Shown here one piece after another: positions 47,324 to 55,377 of a stretch of DNA of 64,000 nt. The notes below the pieces were generated by a model. The model did not search any database. It was not told the DNA's origin and was given only the letters and a program-made list of their open reading frames with translations. Source of the DNA: Pseudomonadota bacterium (lineage in GTDB: Bacteria; Desulfobacterota; Binatia; Binatales; Binataceae); contig JAJPIF010000028.1 of assembly GCA_021324885.1 (NCBI GenBank), positions 1 through 64,000 on the forward strand, in the 5' to 3' direction. Every line of letters starts with the position of its first letter. The first letter of the stretch is position 1. The position numbers and the translations under genes were made by a program.

Positions 47324-47656
47324 TTAATGCGTGTTGCTTTGATTGACTGTGACTGGCTTCCCCTTGTTGGTTTTGGTCGGATGCCAGCCGATATAGGGCG
47401 CCACCTGCATGTGCTTCTGCTGCTCGACGCCCTTGCGCCAGAGGTCGGGCCGCGATTTGCCGGAGGAGTCCGAATGTTCTCTCAGGAACTGCTTTTCCTG
47501 CTGTTTCAGGAGCTCCTGGTTATTTATCGGCGCCGCCGACGATGTATCACTGCCGACAGCAAGCGCTGGGACTGAAAACTGCGCACCCGTAATCATCAGG
47601 GCGATCGCTATCAGAGAGGCCGTTTTTTTGATTCTTGCTGTCTTTTTCGGACCCAT
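47324..47656 (-). CDS. Small exported protein co-transcribed with the giant gene
   Basis: This is a 110-residue protein. ATG 47656 has GGAGAG 7 nt upstream and is preferred over the TTG at 47680. A basic start and hydrophobic segment (about residues 13-33, ending ALA) form a signal peptide. The mature part is polar and rich in Gln, Lys and Asn, with LLKQQEKQFLREHSD forming a probable helix. It ends 15 bp before the giant protein's GTG, so both share the AT-rich promoter upstream. It could be a secretion or folding partner; no family is recognised. Confidence 0.65.
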   Translation of the reverse strand: MGPKKTARIKKTASLIAIALMITGAQFSVPALAVGSDTSSAAPINNQELLKQQEKQFLREHSDSSGKSRPDLWRKGVEQQKHMQVAPYIGWHPTKTNKGKPVTVNQSNTH

Positions 47657-48020
47657 TTGCGCTCTCCACGAAAAATTCAAGGGGCGTGGAATAAATTTGA
47701 ATGTAAAAAATAGTAAACAATTTTACATTATGTCAAACAAATAGTGTTGGACAATCTGAAGAAAAATCAACAGCGTCATATCCAAAATCACGGCACATGA
47801 ACTCATTTAAGTAGTTTTGTCAATAGCCAAAATAGTGAGATAATCATTTAAAACAATCAGTTAAAAAGCAGTGAAACGGACAAGATTTTCGAGCTGGGGC
47901 TATGGGCGCACCTCGGCGGCTGCGGCCAGTTCTGGATCCTCGTGCGCTCGGGCGGTAACGGGCGGCGGCCAGGCGCTAACCGCATTCAGGCGGATACAAG
48001 CCAGGCTTGGGGAGGAAGCT
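47657..48020. other. AT-rich intergenic promoter region
   Basis: This 364-bp interval contains no convincing gene. Bases about 47690-47880 are far richer in A and T than the surrounding coding sequence. The upper part carries many A/T runs and is the probable promoter of the small exported protein and giant gene on the minus strand. The rest is ordinary sequence downstream of the SDR gene. Confidence 0.6.
47701..47728. promoter_or_regulatory. Inverted repeat, operator-like
   Basis: ATGTAAAA at 47701-47708 and TTTTACAT at 47721-47728 are exact complements separated by 12 bases. The repeat lies about 45-72 bp upstream of the small exported protein's ATG, where an operator or activator site would be expected. 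Confidence 0.45.
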
Positions 48021-48803
48021 TTAAATATTTGAGTTCCCGCTGAGAGTCTGGACCGCGGTTTTGCGATCCATCCCGTGGTAGGCAGCGGCCATCTCGCGGT
48101 TGTGAGCCCCCGCAATCCAGGTGGGACCGTTTTCCAGATTATCCAGGCCTTCCTGGGCCACCTCGTCGGGTTCGAGCAGTGGCTGTCCGGTTTTCTGCGC
48201 CAGTTCCGCGCCGCCGGCCGACATCAGCTTAGGCGTCCGCGTCAGCCCGATAATTAAACTGAGTACGTTGACGCCATAGGGTTTCAATTCATACCACAGC
48301 CCTTCTCCGAACGTTACGTCGAAGGACTTGGCGGCGCTGTAGACCACGAAATTGCCGCTGCCCGCGAACGAACTCATCGAGCCCAGGATGATGATTCCGC
48401 CACGCCTGCGCTCGCGCATCTTCGTAGCAAAGTGATGTGAGAGAATGACGGGGCCGTCCACGGTCAGGCGCAGCGCTTGGAGATTGCGCTCCAACGAACG
48501 ATCCAGAAACGGCGCCGGGCTGACCACGCCGGCGTTGTAGATCAACATCCCGACTTCGATATCCTCCGTGATCGCCCTGACCCGATCGAGCATGTCCGCA
48601 GCGCGCAGGTCCATCGATGCCGTCCGCACCTGGACATGCGAGTTGGCGCTAACCTCCTGGGCAACTTGCTCCAGGGGTCCGGGCTTGCGCGCGAGCAGCA
48701 CCAGGTTCAATCCGCGTGCCGCGAGCTTGCGGGCAAACGATGCGCCCACGCCTTCCGAACCGCCCGCGATCAGAGCCCACGGGCCGTATTGCTGTGCGAA
48801 CAT
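48021..48803 (-). CDS. SDR-family oxidoreductase
   Basis: This is a 260-residue short-chain dehydrogenase with cofactor loop GGSEGVGASFARKLA near residue 14 and IYNAGV near 88. SMSSFAG carries the serine and YSAAK near 157 the catalytic pair. A C-terminal region GLTRTPKLMSAGG resembles the subgroup of large-substrate or steroid-type SDRs (HSD17B-like). ATG 48803 follows GGAGGGGAG. It is divergent from the alpha/beta hydrolase, with 129 bp between. The substrate is unknown. Confidence 0.86.
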   Translation of the reverse strand: MFAQQYGPWALIAGGSEGVGASFARKLAARGLNLVLLARKPGPLEQVAQEVSANSHVQVRTASMDLRAADMLDRVRAITEDIEVGMLIYNAGVVSPAPFLDRSLERNLQALRLTVDGPVILSHHFATKMRERRRGGIIILGSMSSFAGSGNFVVYSAAKSFDVTFGEGLWYELKPYGVNVLSLIIGLTRTPKLMSAGGAELAQKTGQPLLEPDEVAQEGLDNLENGPTWIAGAHNREMAAAYHGMDRKTAVQTLSGNSNI

Positions 48804-48932
48804 GGCTTTCTCCCCTCCGTTCGACGCGTCGGTCGGATGTTATCACCCATCGCTGCTTTTTTCTGACCACGGAATGATATTAAAGTGACCGGACGCGCTT
48901 GGTGGAGCGTCTGAAAAGCGAGGAGTCTCGAT

Positions 48933-49637
48933 ATGGCGTCGAAACCTGAAGTGGTGCTGGTTCACGGAGCATGGCACGGGGCGTGGTGCTGGGAGCCATT
49001 GCGCGAGCGTCTGGAGCGGCGAGGGATAAGGACTCATGCGCCGGACCTGGCGAGCGCCGGCGAAGACCCGCAAACACTCACCGATCTCTATGCCGATGCG
49101 CGCGCCGTCCGTCAGCTTACGGATTCAATTAATGCTCCTGTCGTGCTGGCCGGCCATTCTTATGGCGGACTGGTCGTGAGCGAAGCGTCGGCGGGCAGCG
49201 CCAACATCCGCCACCTGGTGATGATCGCCACCATCATGTTCGATGTGGACGAGGTCTGGAAGGAGATCCGGATGCCCGCTGCGGATTGGATCAGACCGAC
49301 CGAGGACCGAAAGGCGATCGCGATCCTGGACAAGAGTCAGGCGGCCGGTCTGTTTTTCAACCGCTGCACTCCGTCGGCGGCGGCCTGGGCCTGCGCCCGG
49401 TTGCATACGTATATGGGCATGCAGGCGGTATCGCAGAGGCTGACGCGCGCCGGATGGAAGGAGATCCCCTCCACTTATCTGTCGTGCACCGAGGATCGCG
49501 CGATCGAACTGCGCTGGCAGCGCAGGATGGCGGAGCGGGCCACCTATCAGATCGAGTTGGAGAGCGATCACTCGCCCTTTCTGTGCATGCCCGATCGGGT
49601 GGCCGACATTTTTGCGGAGGTGGTCGCGGCTTTGTGA
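48933..49637 (+). CDS. Alpha/beta hydrolase (methylesterase/salicylate-binding-like)
   Basis: This 234-residue alpha/beta hydrolase resembles plant methyl esterases and pyrethroid hydrolase-like proteins. VVLVHGAWHGAWCWEPL near 7-23 is the hallmark. The nucleophile elbow is GHSYGG near 73 and the catalytic His lies in SDHSPFL near 218. An Asp in LSCTEDRAI near 187 completes the triad. AGGAG precedes ATG 48933. It starts a plus-strand catabolic row, but the next gene is 111 bp away, so co-transcription is uncertain. Confidence 0.86.
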   Translation: MASKPEVVLVHGAWHGAWCWEPLRERLERRGIRTHAPDLASAGEDPQTLTDLYADARAVRQLTDSINAPVVLAGHSYGGLVVSEASAGSANIRHLVMIATIMFDVDEVWKEIRMPAADWIRPTEDRKAIAILDKSQAAGLFFNRCTPSAAAWACARLHTYMGMQAVSQRLTRAGWKEIPSTYLSCTEDRAIELRWQRRMAERATYQIELESDHSPFLCMPDRVADIFAEVVAAL

Positions 49638-49748
49638 TACCTGAGTGTGAGCTGGTCATCTTTAATCTAATAGCGTTGGCTTTGCCCCGGGACTGGCCCG
49701 CGTTCTAAGCTGGCGCGGCATACTTCTGATTGAGGGGAAGGGAGCGGC

Positions 49749-50396
49749 ATGGCTTTGAAAGTGGTCGGCGCGGGGTTTGGCAGGACCGGGACGCTGTCGC
49801 TGAAAAACGCCTTGGAGAAACTCGGCTTCGGTCCCTGCTATCACATGTTCGAGGTGATCGAACGGCCCGATCATATCCAGATGTGGCATCGGTTGGCGTT
49901 CGGCGGATCAATCGATTGGGATTTGCTGTTCAAGGATTTCAACTCCGTCGTCGACTGGCCGGCGGCGCGCTATTGGCGCGAACTGGCCGAGCATTTCCCC
50001 GACGCCAGGGTGATCCTGTCGCTGCGCGATCCCGAGGCGTGGTACCGGAGCGTGACCGAGACCATCTACCAGGGCCTCAGGATGCCGGTTACCGACCGCC
50101 TGCCGCCGTCGCGCCGCCGTCAGATGGAGATGGCGCGCAAGATTGTTCTGGAGGATACCTTTGACGGACGCTTCGAGGACAAGGCGCACGCGATCGAGGT
50201 ATACAACCGCCACAACCAGCAGGTGCAACGCGCCATCCCATCACCGAGGCTGCTGGTGTTCGACGCCAAGCAGGGATGGGAGCCGTTGTGCCGTTTCCTG
50301 GGCGTGGCAGTGCCGGATGAGCCGTTTCCGCATCTCAATGACACCGCCTCGATCCAGGCCCGGATGAAGGAAATGCGCACCGCGCAGCGTAAATAA
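49749..50396 (+). CDS. P-loop sulfotransferase family protein
   Basis: This 215-residue protein has the sulfotransferase 4 architecture (PF17784). A VVGAGFGRTGTLSLKNALE P-loop near residues 5-23 binds the PAPS phosphate. DARVILSLRDPEAWYRSV near 85 is the 3'-phosphate-binding Arg/Ser region, and LLVFDAKQGWEPLCRFLGV near 175 is also typical. An AAGGGAG site precedes ATG 49749. It sits between an esterase and an alcohol dehydrogenase. The family often modifies hydroxylated small molecules, and the acceptor is unknown. Confidence 0.87.
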   Translation: MALKVVGAGFGRTGTLSLKNALEKLGFGPCYHMFEVIERPDHIQMWHRLAFGGSIDWDLLFKDFNSVVDWPAARYWRELAEHFPDARVILSLRDPEAWYRSVTETIYQGLRMPVTDRLPPSRRRQMEMARKIVLEDTFDGRFEDKAHAIEVYNRHNQQVQRAIPSPRLLVFDAKQGWEPLCRFLGVAVPDEPFPHLNDTASIQARMKEMRTAQRK

Positions 50397-50461
50397 AGCA
50401 AAGGGCGGGCAGGGACGCCCGCCACGAAAATGAGGCCTCCGTACAGAGTCGGGTGATCGAA

Positions 50462-51547
50462 ATGAAAGCAGCCGTATTCCGCAAGGTGAACGAACCGCTG
50501 GCAATCGAAGAGGTCGAAGTCGATGCGCCCGGACCCAACGAGGTCCGGATTCGCACCGCCGCGTGCGGCGTCTGTCACAGCGACTTGCATATCGTTCAGG
50601 GTGTGCTGCCATGGCCGCCGGGGGCGGTGATGGGCCATGAGGCGGCAGGCACCGTGACGGCGGTCGGCAGCGCCGTGACTTACGTTCAGCCGGGCGATCA
50701 CGTGGTCGCGTGTCCGTCGCCGTTTTGTGGCAAATGTGCGAAGTGCCTGACTGGCCATCCGCATCTGTGCGCCGAGCGCGGCACGTTGCGCCGCCGCCGC
50801 AACCAGCGTCCGCGCTTGTCGGGGACAGGCGGTGCGCTCACCCAGTTCGCTGATATCGGCGGATATGCCGAGGAGCTGCTGCTGCACGAAAACGCGGTGG
50901 TGAAGATCGCCGACGCGATGCCGCTGGATCGCGCGGCGCTGATTGGATGCGGCGTGACCACCGGTATGGGCGCGGTGCTCAACACCGCCAAAATCCATAC
51001 CGGCGCCAGCGTCGTAATTTTCGGCGCCGGCGGTGTCGGACTGGCAGCGATTCAGGCTGCGCATCTGGCCGGCGCCGCGAAGATCATCGCCGTGGATATA
51101 CTGGAGAGCAAGCTGGCCGCGGCGCGCAGGATGGGCGCGACGCATACGTTGGATGCCAGTTCTTGCGATCCGGTTGCCGAAATCCGCAACCTTACCGGTG
51201 GCGGCGCCGATTACGCCTTCGAGGCGATTGGGATAGCCAAAGTCGTTGAGCAGGCGCTGGCTTGCGTCGGCCCCGGCGGGACGGCGGTCAGCGTCGGCGT
51301 GGTGCCGCCGTCCGATCCAATCAAGGTGCAATGGAACGATCTGTTCCAGGAAAAAAAGCTTACCGGCAGCCAGATGGGGTCCAATCGCTTCCGGATCGAT
51401 ATTCCCGCATACGTCGATTTTTATCTGCAGGGGCGGCTCAATCTCGACGATATGGTGACGCGGCGCGTCAAGCTCGATCAGATTAACGAGGCGTTCCGCG
51501 CGATGACCGCCGGCGAGGTGCTGCGCTCAGTGGTGATGTTCGAGTGA
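50462..51547 (+). CDS. Zinc-dependent alcohol dehydrogenase (MDR family)
   Basis: This 361-residue Zn-ADH is homologous to the gene at 9014-10117. The catalytic zinc site has CGVCHSD near 36 and GHEAAG near 60. The structural lobe is CGKCAKCLTGHPHLC near 90-104. The Rossmann loop is FGAGGVG near 186. ATG 50462 is used rather than GTG 50453 because MKAAVFR is the family start. It probably oxidises an alcohol or class III-type adduct with NAD. It follows the sulfotransferase by 65 bp in the same direction. Confidence 0.9.
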   Translation: MKAAVFRKVNEPLAIEEVEVDAPGPNEVRIRTAACGVCHSDLHIVQGVLPWPPGAVMGHEAAGTVTAVGSAVTYVQPGDHVVACPSPFCGKCAKCLTGHPHLCAERGTLRRRRNQRPRLSGTGGALTQFADIGGYAEELLLHENAVVKIADAMPLDRAALIGCGVTTGMGAVLNTAKIHTGASVVIFGAGGVGLAAIQAAHLAGAAKIIAVDILESKLAAARRMGATHTLDASSCDPVAEIRNLTGGGADYAFEAIGIAKVVEQALACVGPGGTAVSVGVVPPSDPIKVQWNDLFQEKKLTGSQMGSNRFRIDIPAYVDFYLQGRLNLDDMVTRRVKLDQINEAFRAMTAGEVLRSVVMFE

Positions 51548-51734
51548 GGCCCGCGCGCCGTGGATTGACGCAGCGCCGCCAGCGGGTCGCTGACGGCCGC
51601 GGGAGAGGGGTGTGACGGGGCCTGTTCATCGACGCGCGAAATGCGCTAAATAAATTTCAGCGCTCGCGCCGGCCGAAAATTTTTTGATCGCGGCCGGACG
51701 GCGGCATCCAACATGATCTCCGGGGAAGGTGTAA

Positions 51735-52523
51735 ATGGCGGAAACAGCATGGCATCAAGAGACGGTCACGGTTGACGGCACCGATCTCGCCGTCATCAAA
51801 GGCGGTTCGGGTCGTCCTTTATTGGTTCTCCATGAGGAGATGGGCCATCCCGGATGGCTTAAATGGCACACCGAGTTGGCGCGTGAACACTCGCTGCTCA
51901 TCCCGCTGCATCCGGGCTTTGGCATTACTCCCCGCGCTGACTGGATCTGGAACATACGGGACCTGGCGGGTTTTTACGGGCGATTCGTGCGCGAACAGAA
52001 GCTTGCGCCGGTCGATGTAATTGGCTTTTCGCTGGGCGGCTGGATCGCGGCCGAGATGGCGGCCAACAATCAGGATCAGTTCCGTCGGATGATTCTTGTC
52101 GGCGCCGCCGGCCTTCGTCCTCCAAAGGGCGAAATCCTCGACATCTTTCAGCTTATGGCCCCGGCCGAACTGGCGGCCAGCGTGCTCGATCCGGAAAATA
52201 CGCCCGAGTTCGATCAGCTTTACGGCGGTGTCGGGCCGGCGGCCTTTGAATTGTGGGAGGATGCGCGCGCGGAAACCGCGCGGCTTGCCTGGTCGCCTTA
52301 TCTGCACAATCCGAGCCTGCCCCACCTGCTGGGTGTGATCGACAAACTGCCCACGCTTCTGATTTGGGGACGCGAGGACGCCGTCGTACCGGTCAGCGCG
52401 GGCGAGGCCTACAACAAGGCTATTGCTGGCTCGCGGCTGGTGGTGCTGGACCATTGCGGTCATCGCCCCGAGATCGAGCAGAACGCGGCCTTTGTCCGTG
52501 AGGTGAAAGGATTTTTGAGTTAA
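51735..52523 (+). CDS. Alpha/beta hydrolase
   Basis: This is a 262-residue alpha/beta hydrolase with a nucleophile elbow GFSLGG near residue 97, an Asp in LIWGREDAVVPV near 215 and His in DHCGHRPEIEQ near 243. The oxyanion segment is LLVLHEEMGHPGW near 29-41, where the usual His-Gly is replaced by His-Glu-Glu. GGGGAAGG precedes ATG 51735. The LLM oxidoreductase follows after 22 bp, so the two are very likely an operon in which a flavin monooxygenase product is hydrolysed. Confidence 0.87.
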   Translation: MAETAWHQETVTVDGTDLAVIKGGSGRPLLVLHEEMGHPGWLKWHTELAREHSLLIPLHPGFGITPRADWIWNIRDLAGFYGRFVREQKLAPVDVIGFSLGGWIAAEMAANNQDQFRRMILVGAAGLRPPKGEILDIFQLMAPAELAASVLDPENTPEFDQLYGGVGPAAFELWEDARAETARLAWSPYLHNPSLPHLLGVIDKLPTLLIWGREDAVVPVSAGEAYNKAIAGSRLVVLDHCGHRPEIEQNAAFVREVKGFLS

Positions 52524-52545
52524 GCCTTCAGAGGGAGGATCAAAC

Positions 52546-53943
52546 GTGCATCTAGCGTACTTTACCGAGCGCCCCTATCGCTATGCGCCCAACGACCGCA
52601 TCATTGAAAAGGGTTTCTTTGGCACTCCCAACAGCTTTTTCGATCCGGCCAAGGGCCACGAGCTGTATCACGAATACCTGGACGAAAAGCTTCTGTGCGA
52701 GGAGCTGGGTTTCGACGGGGTCGCGCTTAACGAACATCATGATACGCCCTTCACGATGGGCGCGGTGATGGATGTTGAAGCGTCGATTCTCGCGCGCATC
52801 ACCAAAAAGGTGAAGATCATCCTGATAGGCAATCCGCTGCCGCTGGGCAATCCGCTGCGGCTGGCGGAAGAGCTGGCGATGATCGATGTGATTTCGGGCG
52901 GGCGGCTGGTCACGGGATGGGTCCGCGGCGCGGGCAGCGAGCAATTCGCGCACAACGCCAATCCGGCCTATAACCGCGAATACTTCAACGAGGCGCACGA
53001 CTTCATCGTCAGAGCGTGGACCGAGCCCGGTCCATGGCGCTACGAAGGCCGCCATTTCCATTACCGTTTCGTCGATCCGTGGCCGGTACCGATGCAAAAG
53101 CCGCATCCGCAGATGTGGATTCCCGGCCTCCTGAGCCCCGAGACCGCGCTGTGGTGCGCTGAGAAACGCTACCCCTACATCGCGCTGGCCACCTTCCTGG
53201 AGCCGACCGTTGAATTGTGGAATATCTATCGTGATCGCGCGGCTGAACTCGGCTACCAGGTCGGCCCTGAGAACTTCGGCTACATGCAGAAGGTTTACGT
53301 CGCGGAGAGCGAAGAGAAGGCTCGGGAGATTGCCAAGTTCGACATGTTCGGGGGTGCGGGCAGCGGCTACAGCCTGTTCGCGCAACCGGCCTACAATTTT
53401 CCACCGGGATACAACTCCAAGCTGGCAACCCGGCGTATCGCGACCCAGTTTTCCGATCCCAACAAGAAGCGCACCAGCTCCCCATTCCAGGCAGCGCCCT
53501 CGCAAAGCCCAACGCGGGCCGATGTGTCCGCGGCCCAGGTCGACCATCGTTCGCGGTTCTGGCAGGAATCCAAAGTCGACGTCGAGGCTACGCGCAAGGC
53601 CATCTTCGATCAGCTCCCCGATGTACTGAATTCCTTCGGCATTATCTGCGGCACGCCCAAAACCGTTATCCCCAAACTGCGCGTGGTGATGGAAACGCTG
53701 CGGCCGGGAATCTTCATTCTGTGGCAGAACGACGGACCTATCACTCGCCGGGACCGGGAAAACAACCTGAAGCTGCTTGCGGCCGAGGTAATGCCGGCGA
53801 TACGCGAAATCGGCAAGGAGCTGGATTTGAAGTCGCCCTACGAGGTGAAGCCGGGCTCGCGTCCTCTGGCGCATTCCGGCAAGCCCGATTCGGTGGGTTC
53901 GTTGGAGCCGTGGAAGGCTTGGCGCGAGGCCCATCCGTACTAG
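52546..53943 (+). CDS. LLM-class flavin-dependent oxidoreductase, large form
   Basis: This 465-residue luciferase-like monooxygenase starts at GTG 52546, behind GGGAGGA. LGFDGVALNEHHDTPFT near 50-66 and IDVISGGRLVTGWVRG near 112 are the FMN-site motifs. An unusual insertion of about 70 residues near 268-340 is rich in Ser, Gln and Asn and may form a lid or oligomer contact. The length is about 100 residues more than usual. It forms an operon with the hydrolase upstream. The cofactor (FMN or F420) is not set by the sequence seen. A strong terminator follows. Confidence 0.86.
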   Translation: MHLAYFTERPYRYAPNDRIIEKGFFGTPNSFFDPAKGHELYHEYLDEKLLCEELGFDGVALNEHHDTPFTMGAVMDVEASILARITKKVKIILIGNPLPLGNPLRLAEELAMIDVISGGRLVTGWVRGAGSEQFAHNANPAYNREYFNEAHDFIVRAWTEPGPWRYEGRHFHYRFVDPWPVPMQKPHPQMWIPGLLSPETALWCAEKRYPYIALATFLEPTVELWNIYRDRAAELGYQVGPENFGYMQKVYVAESEEKAREIAKFDMFGGAGSGYSLFAQPAYNFPPGYNSKLATRRIATQFSDPNKKRTSSPFQAAPSQSPTRADVSAAQVDHRSRFWQESKVDVEATRKAIFDQLPDVLNSFGIICGTPKTVIPKLRVVMETLRPGIFILWQNDGPITRRDRENNLKLLAAEVMPAIREIGKELDLKSPYEVKPGSRPLAHSGKPDSVGSLEPWKAWREAHPY

Positions 53944-53953
53944 TCAGATGATC

Positions 53954-54001
53954 GCGGGAGCGGAACTTCCTCCGCTCCCGCTGCTACGGCTGTGTTTTTT
54001 T
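53954..54001 (+). terminator. Intrinsic terminator of the LLM operon
   Basis: GCGGGAGCGGA at 53954-53964 and its exact complement at 53971-53981 form an 11-bp stem with a 6-base loop. After a short gap comes a run of seven T ending at about 54001. It lies 11 bp past the oxidoreductase stop. Confidence 0.75.
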
Positions 54002-54039
54002 GCGGTGCTTGGAAAGGGCAGGCGAGTAATCCTATGCCA

Positions 54040-55209
54040 CTAGGCGGTTGACGCTTGCGCGCTTCGATGGGCGCGGGGGGCGAGGAATGACCGCGGTTTG
54101 CGCATGGCGAGGAATCGCTGCTCGACCAGACGGTAATGGATTGCGGCAACGGTGATCGAGCTCAGGGTCAGGCCTGCCAGCGTTACGACATAGCGGCTGG
54201 ACGGCACATAATTGGCGTAAAAACCAAAGTGCGCCTCCAACGCCACCAACAGCGGCGCATGAAACAGGTAGATGCCATAGGAGATCCGGCCGATTCCCAC
54301 CAGCGGACGGGTCGCCAGGATGCGCCCGATTAGGCATCGCGGTTGCAGAAAGATTGCCGTCAGCAGCCCGCCCGACGCCAAAGCCATTGCGGTGTAGCCG
54401 AACGTGATCTGACGCCATCGATGCTCCGTCATCCAGGCGATACAGGCGATGGCAACCGCCAACGCCAGCGCCGGGAGCCAACGCGTCGAGCGCAGCCGAT
54501 GCCAGAATCCCTCCAGCCGCCGCTCGCGCATCAGCAGCGCCAGCGCGCATCCGATCAGAATCGCGTCGATCCGCGTATCGGTCGCGTAATGGATCCTGAA
54601 GTAAGACGCTTGCGAGGGCGACGCCAGATGGCTCCAGTTCATGTAGAGATACCATCCGATGCGGTAGAACAGCACCCCTACAATGGCCGCCAGGGCGATG
54701 CGCAAGGCGCGCGCCGTACCCCATCGGCGAAACACCAGCGACCATGACAGGTAGAAATGTTCTTCGACGCACAGCGACCAGAAATGGCTCAGTCCCTGCG
54801 GCCATATCGCGGTCGCGGCAATCCATAGATTCAACGTATAAGTCAGCAGCAACGGCCATATTCTGGCCGGGTCGTAAAACCCCGCGCCCGGACGATTTCC
54901 CAACACATACGATCCGCACAAAACCAGCAGCAGCGCCGTGCAGTACGCGGGCAGCAGACGCAAACCGCGGGCGCGATAGAAATAACCCAAATCCACGTGT
55001 CCGGTTTGGTCGAACTCGACCGCCAGTATCCAGGTGATCAGAAAGCCGCTCAGGATAAAGAACATGTCCACGCCGTACCAGCATCGGCTGCGCACGGCCT
55101 GCAGCCATGGATGGCCTGCGGGAGCGGGGACGTGAAAGAAAATGACTGACAGGATACAAACCGCGCGCAGTCCGTCCAGGCTCGGCACGTAGCTATGTTT
55201 TTGGATCAT
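54040..55209 (-). CDS. Membrane acyltransferase 3 family (OafA-like)
   Basis: This integral membrane protein of about 389 residues has roughly ten helices. The diagnostic start is PSLDGLRAVCILSVIFFH, and WSLCVEEHFYLSWSLVF near 140 is the second conserved segment. A region near 310 reads GRISYGIYLFHAPLL. These enzymes O-acetylate sugars or lipids of the cell surface. ATG 55209 is chosen because it starts the family core; ATG 55248 is open but lacks support. It is monocistronic and divergent from ftsH. Confidence 0.88.
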   Translation of the reverse strand: MIQKHSYVPSLDGLRAVCILSVIFFHVPAPAGHPWLQAVRSRCWYGVDMFFILSGFLITWILAVEFDQTGHVDLGYFYRARGLRLLPAYCTALLLVLCGSYVLGNRPGAGFYDPARIWPLLLTYTLNLWIAATAIWPQGLSHFWSLCVEEHFYLSWSLVFRRWGTARALRIALAAIVGVLFYRIGWYLYMNWSHLASPSQASYFRIHYATDTRIDAILIGCALALLMRERRLEGFWHRLRSTRWLPALALAVAIACIAWMTEHRWRQITFGYTAMALASGGLLTAIFLQPRCLIGRILATRPLVGIGRISYGIYLFHAPLLVALEAHFGFYANYVPSSRYVVTLAGLTLSSITVAAIHYRLVEQRFLAMRKPRSFLAPRAHRSAQASTA

Positions 55210-55377
55210 AGATTGAGGCGCGGCGCGGCATCCATCAGCGGAAATCATCGTTCAATTGTATGCCAGTGCGCGACCGCGGAGCAGAGCCCTTGCGCCCCAT
55301 TGCGCCTTGCTTCCCTTTTGACGCCGGGCGAGCAATGCTAGGAAGAAGGCCGATTGCGCCTGGAAAGCGATAAATTA

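Noticed and set aside
52552..53934. 460-residue open frame antisense to the LLM oxidoreductase
   Set aside because: It mirrors the real gene almost exactly and has no recognisable motif.
54032..55159. 375-residue alternative frame of the acyltransferase
   Set aside because: The frame ending at 54040 carries the acyltransferase motifs; this one does not.
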